Shown here piece after piece: positions 10,435-21,287 of a stretch of 64,000 nucleotides of DNA. A program made the position numbers and the translations under genes. The stretch spans positions 24,343,001-24,407,000 of the forward strand of contig JAPTYO010000008.1 of the NCBI GenBank assembly GCA_036873135.1, read 5' to 3'. Numbering within the stretch: position 1 is the stretch's first letter; every line of letters starts with the position of its first letter. The DNA comes from Clarkia xantiana subsp. parviflora. Taxonomy: Eukaryota; Streptophyta; Magnoliopsida; Myrtales; Onagraceae. The notes under the pieces are model-generated. The model searched no databases and was not told the DNA's origin. It saw nothing but the letters and a program-made list of their open reading frames with translations.

Positions 10435-11776
10435 GTTGGTTTGCTGGAAAGAGTTCGTCACTCCATGCGGCGGCTTCGCGTATTGCTTCTCGTGCCGATC
10501 CGGCTTTGGTGGCCCCTGCTCCCATCACTCCTGCCAATTCGGGGCGTGATCTTGGCAAAGGGTCTTCTACTCATGTGATCGGGGATACTCCCCCAGTGTC
10601 TGATTCTCGCGTTTCTTCCAAGCGGACTGACACAGTGGCGCGTGGACCGACTGATCCCAAGCGCTTGAAGCCAAATGCGACTACTTCCGCTCGTAAAGGC
10701 AAGGAAGTCGCGAGTCGTAATGTAGCGTCATCTGCCCCCCAGTCGGGAAACCGACCTGTGGAAGTCTGCGGACTTTGTAAGTACATTTTTGATGAATGTA
10801 CTCCGCGGTTTTGTTTTTTGTTGTTAACCACTTTTCTTTCTTTGTTGTAGCGGTTCCCCCTCTTAGGCGCGACCATCTGGTGTGCCCCGTTGGGTTGGAC
10901 ATTACTGGGGACACCTGGGCTCCTTTTGGTAATGGTGGAGTTTATTTCCCCAAGGAGTCTTCACTTCGCACTCCAGAGGTTGGAGTTCATGTGTTGCGTA
11001 GATGTGTTCCACCAGGTGATAGGCGTTCTTGCCCAACGACTGATGAGGAGGCTGAGGCTTATGCACAGGGTGCCTTATCCCGGTTTGCTCCTGTAAGTAA
11101 CTTGATTCTTCTGTCAAGTTTGTTGTTTTTGCGATTTATGTTTGGCTTATCGTATTGATATGTGCAGGTTGTAGCCGACATGGTAAACATGTCATCTTTT
11201 GTCATGGAACTGGTGAGCGCGAAGCAGGCGGCTATGGATAAGTGTGATGCTTTGCGCCAAGAGTTGTCGCGAACCAAGGAAGAGGCTCGCGTGTTGAGTT
11301 CGAAAGCTACTGCTTCTGAGAGTCGTTATGAGGCGCGCCATACTCGCCTGTCAAAGCTTGAGTCTGAGATGATCGCCCTTGAGAAGAAGGTTACAGACGA
11401 CCTTCATTCTCAAGGTGCGGAGTTAGCTGCTCTTGGTAAGGAGAGCCGTGCAAAGGGCGTACAAGTGGGTTTCACCAAGTACTTGGGAACTACTGATTTT
11501 GAAGCTGCTATTGAAGAGAAAGTGAACAACCTGATGAGCGAGCGTTCTGAGGATTACTTCACCTGTGTGAAGGATCTTGACCCTGGGTTCCCTTTTGGCG
11601 AGTTAGGGCCATATGCGAGTTACGCCCTTTCTCATATTGAGGCGCTGAACCTTTTGGAGTGTGGCCTTCCCAACTACGAAGTGTTGGTTGATGATAGCGA
11701 AGATGTAAACGTTATTGTTACTTCTCTCGAGTTTATGGAGGTTGCCCCCGGGCCTTCTGGTGGTGCCGCTATTTGA
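10435..11776 (+). CDS. Spliced antisense ORF (aORF) of the Tat element, 5' end unresolved
   Basis: Three segments join in frame: 10,435-10,776, 10,851-11,092 and 11,168-11,776. Both introns are very short (74 and 75 bp), with GTAAGT donors and TTGTAG / TGCAG acceptors. The product is about 397 residues as seen. It has a Ser/Pro/Lys-rich N-terminal part with a basic KRLKPNATTSARKGKE patch, a middle block with HLVCPVGLDITGD and VYFPKESSLRTPEVG, and a long charged coiled coil (KCDALRQELSRTKEEARV...). It ends PGPSGGAAI. It runs opposite to pol, between integrase and the 3' LTR. Tat-lineage elements have been described with antisense extra ORFs in this position; their role is unknown. The sequence before 10,435 is open in frame but preceded by a good acceptor, so more 5' exons are likely. 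Confidence 0.7.
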
Positions 11777-13687
11777 ACTGCTCGTTTTACATTGAGCATG
11801 TTGGGCTCGTTTATGAGTCTGCTTGCCCCCTGGCTTCTATGTTTAGAAACTTGTTGGAGTTGTTGTTTGACTGTTGCCTGTGACTTGTTCGCTTTGAACT
11901 ACGTAGTTTGAACCTGTTTTATACACAGCAGTTTGCATGATAACTTGTTAGTAATATTTCATACCGTTATCGCTTACTGTGTTTCCTGAACCTGGATGAC
12001 TAGTAGTGTAAACGTAGTCCCCGCAATCGTGACCGATAGCCACTTTTGATTCAAAATTGTATGCACTATGCATTATGCATGATGTACGTCTTCCTGCATA
12101 GCTTGTCGCTATATTTGTCGAAACCTGTCAAGTGATTCGCGTATAGCGACTTAACAAGTAATATGTTTGAAATGTGTTATCTTGGTTTGAACAAGATATT
12201 AGTTTATACCGTCTCTTAGTTCCACTCTAAGGCGACGTTGTACAAGACTCTACTTGTACAAGACTCTACTTGTAAACAGGGTGCGCACCTGCCAGCGTGT
12301 ATCAACCCGCGTTGGGGAAGCATACGTAAAAACTTTTTTTTGGGTTTTGAAAGAGTGTTTTGCGAACACTAAAATCCTTGTTTGATAAAATGTTTGGAAA
12401 GGTGTTTGATACATAAAATATTTGATAAAATACTTGACAAAATATTTGGTAAAATATTTGTGATACATGATTCCTGCGTCCAGGGATCATGTAACACTTT
12501 TTGAGGATATGAATTGTGATGCATGTTTTCTGCGTCCAGGAACCATGCAACACGATTTTGAAAATCTATAGTACGGAATTCTCATCTAGCAAGAGGACTT
12601 TTTCCGTATGGAGTGAACCCTAACCAGGAATTCGAAGCATGGGATTGTCGTCTAAACAGAGGACATCTGCCATGAAGAGTGAACCCTTACCAGGAATTCG
12701 TAATATGGGATTGTCGTCTAAACAGAGGACATTCGCAATGAAGAGTGAACCCTTACCAGGAATTCGTAATATGGGATTGTCGTCTAAACTGAGGACATCC
12801 GCCATGAAGAGTGAACCCTTACCAGGAATTCGTAATATGGGATTGTCGTCTAAACAGAGGACATCCGCCATGAAGAGTGAACCCTTATCAGGAATTCGTA
12901 ATATGGGATTGTTGTCTAAACAGAGGACATCCGCCATGGAGAGTGAACCCTTACCAGGAATTCGTAATATAGGATTGTCGTCTAAACAGAGGACATCCGC
13001 AACTTATGGGGTGATCAGCCCTGTTATTGTATTTGCCCATCCTGTTCTGGATCCAGGGAATGGCTATGAACATGAGGATTTGCCTTTAATATGAGATGTC
13101 ACAGCATGTCATTTTCTAGAAGTAAACATGGGGTTTGTCTTTTCAAAGAGGATACCTCAACATGCCACCTTTAATAGCAGGTCTTGGTGTTAATCCAAGA
13201 TATTGCTTGTAGATGACGGCTCTTCAATAGTCGTTACCTTGAGTGGAGAATTGCTATAAGTTCCTTTTTTGTAGATAATCCGCAAGTTGTCCTTGCGTCA
13301 TATAAGTTGGCTGTGAACATAGCGCAATGGCTTTGTGCTGCTAACACCTTCTTGAGATATATGCCAATTTATGAAAGGAGAAATAAACTCCTTGTTGGTG
13401 TAGATAATAGTTGTTGTAGTTACTTTGTTTTGCTTCCAAGTAACGTACATAGAGTAGTTGTGTTCCTACGAAGATAGAACGACTTCATTAGGTTTGTGAA
13501 ATTATTACAGAGATGCCACTTTATATAAGATAGTGGTCTTTTTGACAAGTGGATGCGTTATGGAAATAAGAGCAAAAGGGCTTGATACAACAGCTCCTTT
13601 TGTGATAGAAGATTATCCTTTTATCCGTGGAATTTCTTCAAGTGTCCTCCACTAAATGTATTTGTAGAGACATTGCCATTTTCATCT
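11777..13687. other. Inner gypsy region between the antisense ORF and integrase
   Basis: Non-coding as far as I can see. It contains a short duplication 'acaagactctacttgt' near 12,242-12,275, AT-rich 'aaaatatttg' repeats (12,380-12,465), two copies of a 'tgcgtccagg.atcatg.aacac' block near 12,475 and 12,531, and the 66-bp array. On the minus strand this is the tract following integrase. Confidence 0.6.
12574..13010. repeat. 66-bp minisatellite, five clean units plus partial ones
   Basis: GAATTCG recurs at 12,628, 12,694, 12,760, 12,826, 12,892 and 12,958, each 66 bp apart. A degenerate first unit begins near 12,574. The period is divisible by three, so both strands stay open (22-residue repeats; the minus strand contains ADVLCLDDNPILRIPGKG). 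Open frames here are probably artefacts of the period. Confidence 0.92.
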
Positions 13688-14419
13688 TCAAGGCGATATG
13701 CGATGTGAGAATTCATTCCTTCTCCACACCATTTCTCCGACATGGAACTGCCTTTCTTTCACCTTCCTGTTGTAATATCTTGCGGTTGTCAAACGCATGC
13801 GTGCCTGATTATGCTCGGAGTTACGCCTTTTTTCTTCAGCCAAGTCTAAGTCTAGACGCATGTGTACTTCGTTGGCTTGTGCGTTGAAATGGGTTGTGCG
13901 GTAGGATGAGACAGCAATTTCGATGGGAGCGATTGCTTCCGTTCCATACACCAGACTGAATGGTGTTTCTCCAGTTGACTCCTTTGGAGTTGTTCGAAGT
14001 GCCCACAGAACACTGCTAAGCTCTTCTGCCCATCCTCCTTTTAATGCGTGCACTCTTTTCTTGAGACCGTCTAGGACGGTCTTGTTGGCGGCTTCGACTT
14101 GTCCGTTGGTTTGAGCATGGCGGACTGACGCGAAACGGTGGTTAATGTTGAGTCTTTCACAAAATGTTTGAAGCCTTGAGCTCTTGAATTGTGGTCCGTT
14201 GTCGCTGATTAGGACCTTCGGAACTCCATATCGTGTGATGATGTGATTTCGGATGAAATCCATTATTTGTGCATCGGTTGTTTGTGCCAATGCCTTTGCC
14301 TCGATCCACTTTGAAAAGTAATCGATTGCGACGACAATGTACTTGGTTTGGCCTTTTGATTTTGGAAGCGGACCTATACAAGTCGATCCCCCATTGTGCG
14401 TATGGCCAGGAGCTTGCAA
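13688..14419 (-). pseudogene. Gypsy integrase core, frame-shifted from the rest of pol
   Basis: The frame carries the integrase D,D-35-E residues: AIDYFSKW (first Asp), LISDNGPQF (second Asp) and QTNGQVEAANK (Glu). RYYNRKVKERQFHVGEMV follows. The upstream pol frame passes through WGIDLY and is lost at about 14,376-14,379, where one extra base moves the rest of the domain into this frame. The C-terminal domain stops early after HRISP, without the usual GPY/F-type end. Integrase would join the cDNA to host DNA; this copy cannot be made as one intact protein. Confidence 0.88.
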
Positions 14420-16514
14420 TTGGGCTTAGCTCGGCGGCTGGTGCCGTGATACTTCTTGAATAAAGTTGGCAGGATTCGCATTCTGTGACCAAGTGCGTAG
14501 CTTGGTTCTTCATGGTTGGCCAATAGTATCCCAAGCTCAATGTCTTGCGCATTAGAGATCTTGCCCCTTCATGGCAGGCTGCTTGACCTTTATGCAAATC
14601 TTCTAACACTTTCTGGCCTTCCCGAAAGGTGATGCACCTTAGGTAAGGGGTTGAAAATCCTTTCTTGTAAAGCTTGTCATCTATCAACGCGTAATTGACG
14701 GCTTGTCTCTGGATTTTTTGGGCTTGAACTTTGTCTTCGGGGAGCTTGTGGTCTTTGAGGTATGCCAATATTGGTGTCCTCCAATCTGGATCTGGATTGA
14801 TGCACAAGACTTCGAATTTTTCAATTACTGACAAGATTCTGTTTTCCACGAAGTGCGTTTCTTTGCCTTGTTCATTGCCTTGTGCAAATTTGCTCAAGGC
14901 ATCAGCTTCTTGATTTTCTTCTCTAGGCACCGCGATGATGTCGAAGGTGTCGAAGCTTGTGATGAGGTCTTTTGCTTGGCCCAAGTATTTTTGCATATTT
15001 TCTGACTTTGCCGCGTATTCTCCTTTGACTTGATTGACAACTAACTGTGAATCGCACTTCACTCGTAGATGTTTAACTAAGACGCCTTTTGCAATCCTTA
15101 AGCCAGTTATCAATGCCTCGTACTCCGCCTCGTTATTTGTTGCTCTAAATGTTAAGTTTAGAGCATACTTCAACGGATTAGATCCATCGGGAGGTATTAG
15201 GAGGAATCCGGCACCTGATCCCCTTACGTTTGAAGATCCGTCGGTGTACATTTGCCATACTTCGGTATGTTCGTCAATTTGTTGAGGTCCAACTTGGGGG
15301 TCTGTGTCGGGTGTTATCCCGGTGAATTCTGCGATGAAGTCTGCCAATGCTTGCCCCTTGATCGCCGTTCGAGGAGCAAAGTGAATGCGGAATTCACTTA
15401 GCTCCACCGACCACTTTGTTAATTTTCCTGACATGTTTGGTTTTGACAGGATGTGCTTCAGGGGTTGGTCTGTTAAGACTGTTACTTCGTGTGCGTGGAA
15501 GTATGGCCTCAGCTTTCTTGCTGCTATTATAAGCGCGTACAGGTATTTTTCGATTGGCATGTAGTTTATCTCGTACTTTGCAAGTATCTTGCTTACGTAG
15601 TAGACTGGGAGCTGGGTAGTTCCCTTCTGTTTGATAAGGACTGAGTTGACTGCCGTGTTGCTTACTGATATGTACAGGAAGAGGGGCTCTCCTGGTATCG
15701 GTTTTGCCAATGCCGGCAATGTGCGCAAGTGTTGTTTTAATTGATGAAAGGCCTCTTCACACACTGGTGTCCATTCAAATTTCTTGTTTGCGCGCAAGAC
15801 TTCAAAGAAAGGGAGAGCCTTGTCGCCTATTCTGGCAAGGAATCGGTTTAAAGCAGCTAGGCGGCCATTTAGTTGTTGTACTTCCTTATGTCTCCTTGGG
15901 GACACCATTTCTTCAATCGCCCTCACCTTCTCTGGGTTAGCTTCTATCCCTCTCTGGCTCACCATGAATCCAAGTATTTTTCCTGATTGTACGCCGAAAG
16001 CGCATTTTGTTGGATTTAGGCGAACTTGATATTCGCGCATTCTTTTGAAGATTGCTCGCAAGTCGTCGACATGGTTGCGCCTTTTGGTTGACTTCACGAC
16101 CATGTCATCTACGTATGCCTCCATTTTGGTTCCGATTAGATCGCCAAAGATGGTATTGACCATTCGTTGGTATGTTGCTCCCGCATTGATTAGGCCGAAT
16201 GGCATCACCGTGTAGTTGTATATTTCGCTATCTGCATAGAATGCAGTATGCGGTGCATCATCTTTGAACATCGGGATTTGGTTGTATCCTGAGTATGCAT
16301 CCATTACAGACATTAATTCATGGCCGGCAGTGGCATTGACTAGTTGGTCGATTCTTGGGAGAGGATATGAATCCTTTGGGCATGCGTTGTTAAGATCTCT
16401 GTAATCGATGCACATTCTTAACTTGCCACTTGATTTAGGAACTAACACCGGGTTTGCAACCCATGTTTGGTATCTTGATTCTTCGATGAATCCTGCGTCA
16501 AGCAGTTTTCCCAC
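14376..16514 (-). pseudogene. Gypsy pol: reverse transcriptase, RNase H, second (Tat-type) RNase H, integrase zinc finger
   Basis: A long open frame (to 14,157 if read past the frameshift). In order: a VLVPKSSGKLRMCIDYRDLN RT block, MPFGLINAGATYQRMVN, catalytic YVDDMVVKS, then the gypsy RNase H/tether (LTDQPLKHIL, LADFIAEFT). A second RNase H-like domain follows (MYTDGSS, NNEAEYEALITGL, DSQLVVNQVKG, NQEADALSKFA), then an H-x-H...C-x-x-C integrase finger (HKGQAACHEG, CESCQLY). Two successive RNase H modules are characteristic of Tat elements. The first Met here follows an in-frame TAA at 16,614; coding residues VISHKLNIKPGTRAI continue between that stop and this Met in the same frame. Confidence 0.93.
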
Positions 16515-16613
16515 CTCTTCTCTGATTGCCAGTTTCTTGTTGCCCCCGAGGGGTCGAAGTTTCTGGGCTATTGCTCGAGTTCCTGGCTTGATGTTGAGCT
16601 TATGGGAAATGAC

Positions 16614-17590
16614 TTATGCGCTTATTCCGGGCATATCGCTTGGTGACCATGCGAATAGCTCTTTATACTCTTTGAGGAGTGCTGTGATTTCTATCACTTC
16701 ATCTTCTGACAGGGATGCTCCGATTTGGACCATTCTGTCTGGCTCTTCGATCTTTATTTGTTTTAACTCCTCTACTGGGGCCGGTCGGGCACGACCTTCT
16801 CTTGGATCATCATCAATGATGGGCATGTCATCCTTGTCTGGCTTGACATTATTTTGGATTGCCACGTTGTAACAATTTTTTGATAACAGTTGATCTCCTT
16901 TGACTTCACCGATTCCGGCTGCAGTTGGGAATTTGATATTCTGGTGTGCTGTGGATGGCGCCATTCCCCACGCATTCATGGTTGCGTATCCTAAGATACC
17001 ATTGTATGCGTCAAGCTTTTGTACTACCATAAATGGTATTGCAATTTGGAGACGTGAGGTGCCCTCTCCCAGTATAACTGGCAGTGTTATGGACCCCAAT
17101 GGGTAACTTGCATCTTCCATGAACCCTACTAAGGGTGAATTCATTTTGCTGACGTCCTTCTTTCTCCCCAAAGCTAGGATGACGTCTTTCGTGATGATGT
17201 TGGGCGAACTCCCTCCATCGACCAAGATACGCTTGATGTCCATGCCGTCGATTGTCATGGTTATGACCAAGGCGTCATTATGTGGAAATGTTATGTGCGT
17301 CTTGTCTTCTGAAGAAAAGCCAATGGCGTCTTCTAGGACAACGTCTCCTTGCTGACTGCCCATGGGCTCATGGATCATCAGGGAAGCGTATATTTCTCTC
17401 CCGTATGATGTTTCGCCTCCTGCCCCGAAGCCTCCATGTATAACGTGGATGCCTGGAAGTTTTGGGACGTGCTGTGCGGATGGCACACTGCTTGCTGGAA
17501 CGGGAGACATTATGGATCTTTTATGACGTCTAAAGCACTTCCTGGTTTTTGACGGATTGTTCTTAGTGAGAGCGTTGTGATCACTCGTCA
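16614..17590 (-). pseudogene. Gypsy protease region; gag apparently missing
   Basis: The frame contains IHVIHGGFGAG, FPHNDALVITMTIDG and the aspartic protease motif ILVDGGSSPNII, then AWGMAPSTAHQNIKFPT. It ends with SPSDMPGISA and a TAA at 16,614-16,616. The frame technically opens inside the LTR at 17,849, but the part before about 17,590 reads through LTR and PBS and is unlikely to be protein. Only about 60 residues separate the PBS from the protease block, where a Tat element should carry a capsid/nucleocapsid gag of several hundred residues. I see no such domain, so gag looks deleted in this copy. Confidence 0.82.
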
Positions 17591-17616
17591 TGACTTTGCG
17601 GTACGGTAGCTTCTTG

Positions 17617-17640
17617 TTCGAATCACGTAGACGGCGCCAA
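17617..17640 (-). other. Primer binding site of the inner gypsy
   Basis: On the minus strand, right after the LTR, the sequence TTGGCGCCGTCTACGTGATT appears. Its complement ends ...GGCGCCA and includes a TTCGAATC T-loop-like stretch, as expected for the 3' end of a charged-type tRNA. I cannot say which tRNA. Confidence 0.8.
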
Positions 17641-18393
17641 TGCTCCGTCCTGGATGAACTGAGCCGTGTGGACGCGTCTGTTCGCGTGGTTGTGCGGGTT
17701 TTTAGGCGGTAACCCTTCGTTGGGAAGAGGTTTGGGCCACTGGCGAGTGTTCGGCTGTCTCCCGTAAAAGTCTGTGTCTCGGTGTGGTTGTGTCTCAGGC
17801 GGTGATGATCTGTGCACAAGTCGGTATGTCTGGGCGACAGTTCCTGCACGAAGGACCAATGCCAGCACGGAGAGGGGGGGGGGGTGGTGCTAGCGGAGCC
17901 CTCTCCGAAGCTTAAGTCACTATAGGGGTAAAAGAGTAATTTCTAGAGAGAGAATATTTCTAGAGAGAAGTCAGAGCTCAAAATACCAAAGTTGGGCAAA
18001 TGAGAGGATGTGTGAAAATGGTGGCCAAGGCCTCCTATTTATAGGCTTCCTTGGGACCGGACCCGGTTTTAAAGCGGTTTGATGACGGTTCAAGAGCATG
18101 CGGTAATCGTCATCCATATTGGTAATGCGCGAACTTGACTTCTCTACACGTAACGGTAATCGCGGATACGGTAGTCGCACGATACCCGTAATGCAATCCG
18201 GACTTCGTCGAATTTGGGCAATTCGGCGAGGTCCGGATTGCCGCGCAACCCGGAGGTCCGGTCTGGACGCGCGTAAATGCGTTTCCAGACCGTTTCGACT
18301 CCTTGGGATACGTTTTCAAACCGAGATGTAATTTTGACGTGTTTACGAAGCCCGAAACGTAAATACGAACCCGAATTGGACATATATCCATCA
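17641..18393 (-). repeat. 5' LTR of the inner gypsy (753 bp)
   Basis: In plus orientation it starts TGCTCCGTCC and ends ATATCCATCA. The TATA box on the minus strand (TATAAATA) covers 18,036-18,043. The U3 holds an inverted pair CAATCCGGAC / GTCCGGATTG about 50 bp across. GGTCT at 18,394-18,398 is the right target duplication. Confidence 0.93.
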
Positions 18394-18540
18394 GGTCTTA
18401 CGTCCCTTTTCAGTTGTAAGGGTTGTCCTTATAGATCTTCCTCTTTCCATATGTAAGGGTTGTCGATCGCCTTATCATATTTCAGAGTTGTCTTTTTTGA
18501 ATCTTCCCCTTTTTGGTTGTAGATGACGCCTCCTCTTTGT
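18394..18540 (-). mobile_element. Continuation of the outer Tat element's 141-bp repeat
   Basis: The text after the target duplication continues the 141-bp unit interrupted at 7,918, including 'ccttatagatcttcc' and 'gtcgatcgccttatcatat'. The match fades near 18,530. Confidence 0.85.
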
Positions 18541-18983
18541 GAGTGATGGTGCCTTTATTCTTTCCTCTTGTGTTCTGTAAAGCATTTGGTTCATTTAGTG
18601 CTATTGTCATTTCTTATAGAAGGGAAAGTTTAAGTGGAGTCCGTAGATCTCCTATTGTTAATAATAAATTAGATAATGGAAGTGGATATTCCCTTTTCCC
18701 TTCCGGTGTAGAACTTCTTCCAAAACTCATATCATTCTAAGTTATAATAAAGTAATTGAATAGTTACCGTTTACGATATAAATCCATGTTCAATTAACTG
18801 TTCATAATAGTGTTCTTTACATTGAATTTGAAATTACATAATAAAGGATTGCATTCGTAGATGTTCGAATTCATATAACATCAATAGTCAATATTTCCGT
18901 AATAAAGGAATGCATTTGTAGATATTGTCGAATTCATTACTTCGATAGTCAATATTGACTATTTATAAACTATATGTAAATTA
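18541..18983. other. Unassigned flank
   Basis: A short plus-strand frame (18,543-18,740) contains SGVRRSPIVNNKLDNGSGYS. It reads more like diluted coding sequence than random DNA, but I do not recognise it. The rest is AT-rich. Confidence 0.3.
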
Positions 18984-19380
18984 GAGCATCCACAATGGTT
19001 TTACATAAATTGTATTTTTTAAAGTTTCCACGTAGACATTTATGTACACTTTAAGTAATACGTAAAGTAAGATACACGTAAATAATGCATTAGTATTACG
19101 TAAATATATTCATTAAATATATTTTATTATTAAATCTTCCACAACCACCAATAAAATATTAGCATTAATTATAAAATGAATTAATTTATAATACAAAATT
19201 GGTTACGTAATACATAGTGCTTTCCTTAAATTTAAGGAATAGGTTACGTAAAAGTAGATGGGTTCCAATTTTAAGGAATGCTATGTAAAACCATTGTAGA
19301 ACATTTTTATACATTTTACATAAAAAATATGTTAAACTCATATTTATAAGTAATGCTATGTAATATCATTGTGGATGCTT
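18984..19380. mobile_element. Tourist-like (PIF/Harbinger) MITE
   Basis: The left end GAGCATCCACAATGG and the right end ATTGTGGATGCTT are inverted copies, flanked by TTA on both sides (18,981-18,983 and 19,381-19,383). TIRs starting GAGCATCCAC with a TTA/TAA duplication are typical of plant Tourist-type elements. The 397-bp interior is AT-rich with many 'tacgtaa' words and no ORF. Confidence 0.8.
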
Positions 19381-19427
19381 TTACTTATAGAGATTATAAA
19401 CCCCTTACTTATATGGTACTTGGTAGT

Positions 19428-19897
19428 ATTTAAGGGTAAGGCCACTAAATCTAAGGTTTTAGGCCCCGAAAAAATAAGGTCCCAAATATATTATAGCTCA
19501 CTTCAGCCTATGGCAAAAAAGAAAAGTCCAGTTCAACCAAAAAATAAAGTCACTTTATATTATTTTTTTACCAATGATAAGATTGACTTAATTATAGTCA
19601 ATTTAAGTAATTAAGCCATCATTTATTGAGCCAAATATAAGGCAATGTAATCAATTAATTATATATACATTATATTTTCTTTTGAAGAATTAAATTATAT
19701 GGTCAATAGAAAATTAAATTTTAGAAAATAACGAGTATAAATATTTAATTAACGATTTTTGCTTTTTTAAAAGTTTGAAAAATAAATTTTAAATAAGAAC
19801 TTATTATAAATAGTCAATTTAAATATTTCATATAAAAATGTGAAAGCCCTAAATTTAATTTTAACTTTAGGCCCTGTTCTCTCTTAGGCCGGCCCTG
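19428..19897. mobile_element. Possible hAT-type non-autonomous element
   Basis: The right end reads ...CTTAGGCCGGCCCTG. Its complement, CAGGGCCGGCC, is a common start of plant hAT-like elements. The left side has a looser match (GGGTAAGGCC, then TTTTAGGCCCC). I could not find an 8-bp target duplication, so this is tentative. Confidence 0.35.
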
Positions 19898-19973
19898 GCG
19901 GCAACTGCTTCCTGCTTGCATTATGTGTAGTGAAGTAGTATTTAGCATGTTTTGCCCTCTTTTCTACTGTCTA

Positions 19974-20741
19974 TCTATATATATTTTTTCTATCATTTGC
20001 ACGATTGATAACTTTTTAAAGAGGCTAGCTAAATGCAACGTCTTGCTTTATCATATAGTTTTCATGTCTATTTACATTTGTTTTCGTTTTTTTTTTTTTT
20101 ATATATTTTTTGTATGTATGTATATGCAGATTTTGGTATTTGGTAGAAAAATAATTATTACTACAATAAGTATAAAACTAAAAATAACATAAAAGACTCG
20201 AAATTTTTTTATTTATTTTTTACCCTTTAAAATAAATGATCTCTGAATTAATGTCTCTTTTGATAATCTATGTAATATTTTTTTTTCTAATGCATTCTAA
20301 AAAAAAAAAATTCAGTTTCGATCATCTAACTAACACAGTGGGTTGGGTATGCATCTATTAATATTAAATAACTTTTTCACACAACGTTATGAGATTTTGA
20401 TGGATATTTACAAATAAATTAATCGATTATCTTTTAAGTATATAATTTTGACAACTAAAAAATAAATGGTATTCTTCATGGTTGTTTATGTATTGTATTA
20501 AAATAAATTGTATCTATAAAAAAAAATTGTATGCGCATTCTAATTAGAAAAGTATAAATACTAACATTATTTTAGTACTTATTTTATTTAAAATAGTGTT
20601 TATAGAAATATTTTTTATATGAATATGAATATATAGATACAATGTATAAAGAAATATAATTTATAATTTTTTTTTATTCTTTTTATTGTCTTTTTTATTT
20701 TGATAGTATTTACCCGCGCGGTGCGCAGGGTTAGTAGCTAG
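19974..20741 (+). mobile_element. Short non-autonomous Helitron candidate
   Basis: The 3' end has a hairpin ACCCGCGC-GGT-GCGCAGGGT (20,712-20,731), a short spacer, then CTAG|T. A 5' start TCTATATATATTTTTTC preceded by A (19,973) fits insertion between A and T. The interior is very AT-rich with no ORF. The 3' end is convincing; the 5' end is one of several possible TC starts. Confidence 0.5.
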
Positions 20742-21287
20742 TATACTATATTTGTACACTTTAATATATAAGGTGCAATTTTAAAATAATAAAATATCGT
20801 GTTGAATTATGCAAGAGTGTTTGATCTAATACAAATTATTTTTCGTACTATCGAGCGGTGTTGACCTAATAATATTCGTGACGTGTAGAGTGGAATGGAC
20901 GAGAGATAAAAAAGGGCTGAAATCAGGTTAAGAAATATGAAAGTGTTAATACGTAATCCGGTTATTTATGTTCGTCGATGTGGTCTTTTGGTTTAAATTT
21001 GTGTTTTCTAGTTTGTTAAGTTTGTCACTATGATCTTTAGGTTACATGGAGATAAAAGTGTCTAAAATACCATTTTTAATATTCGACTTTTTATCATGTT
21101 CTTCGCGTTCTTCATCTTCGAACCATTCAGTCACATTTCGAATTGTAAAAAACAAATCATGCTAAAAAGAAACTAATCATTCAATTACACGATGGAAAAA
21201 TACGTAGCAAAATGATATCTTAAAAATCCAAGATAAAATAGCAAAGTGTTGCACATATTTCAATGCATCCATTGGACAAATTCAAGT
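20742..21287. other. AT-rich intergenic DNA
   Basis: No ORF, repeat or RNA gene that I can support. The right end includes the 11-bp target duplication of the SINE. Confidence 0.6.

Larger units (their letters stand above)
7919..18393 (-). mobile_element. Complete Ty3/gypsy Tat-lineage retrotransposon, nested in a related element
   Basis: This 10,475-bp element reads from right to left. It has a 5' LTR (17,641-18,393), PBS, protease, RT, RNase H plus a second RNase H-like domain, integrase, a roughly 5-kb 3' region holding an antisense ORF, a PPT and a 3' LTR (7,919-8,668). The second RNase H and the antisense ORF are hallmarks I associate with the plant Tat lineage. The LTRs differ by about ten substitutions plus a G-run length change and a 1-bp indel, so insertion is fairly recent. 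No gag domain is visible between the PBS and protease. One in-frame stop and one frameshift break pol, so the copy should not be autonomous. Confidence 0.92.

Noticed and set aside
12639..13094. 151-codon plus-strand frame and 105-codon minus-strand frame with 22-residue repeats
   Set aside because: They arise because a 66-bp tandem repeat is a multiple of three. No start context or domain supports them.
17591..17849. N-terminal extension of the gypsy protease frame into the LTR
   Set aside because: It reads through the LTR and the primer binding site, which are not translated in this class of element.
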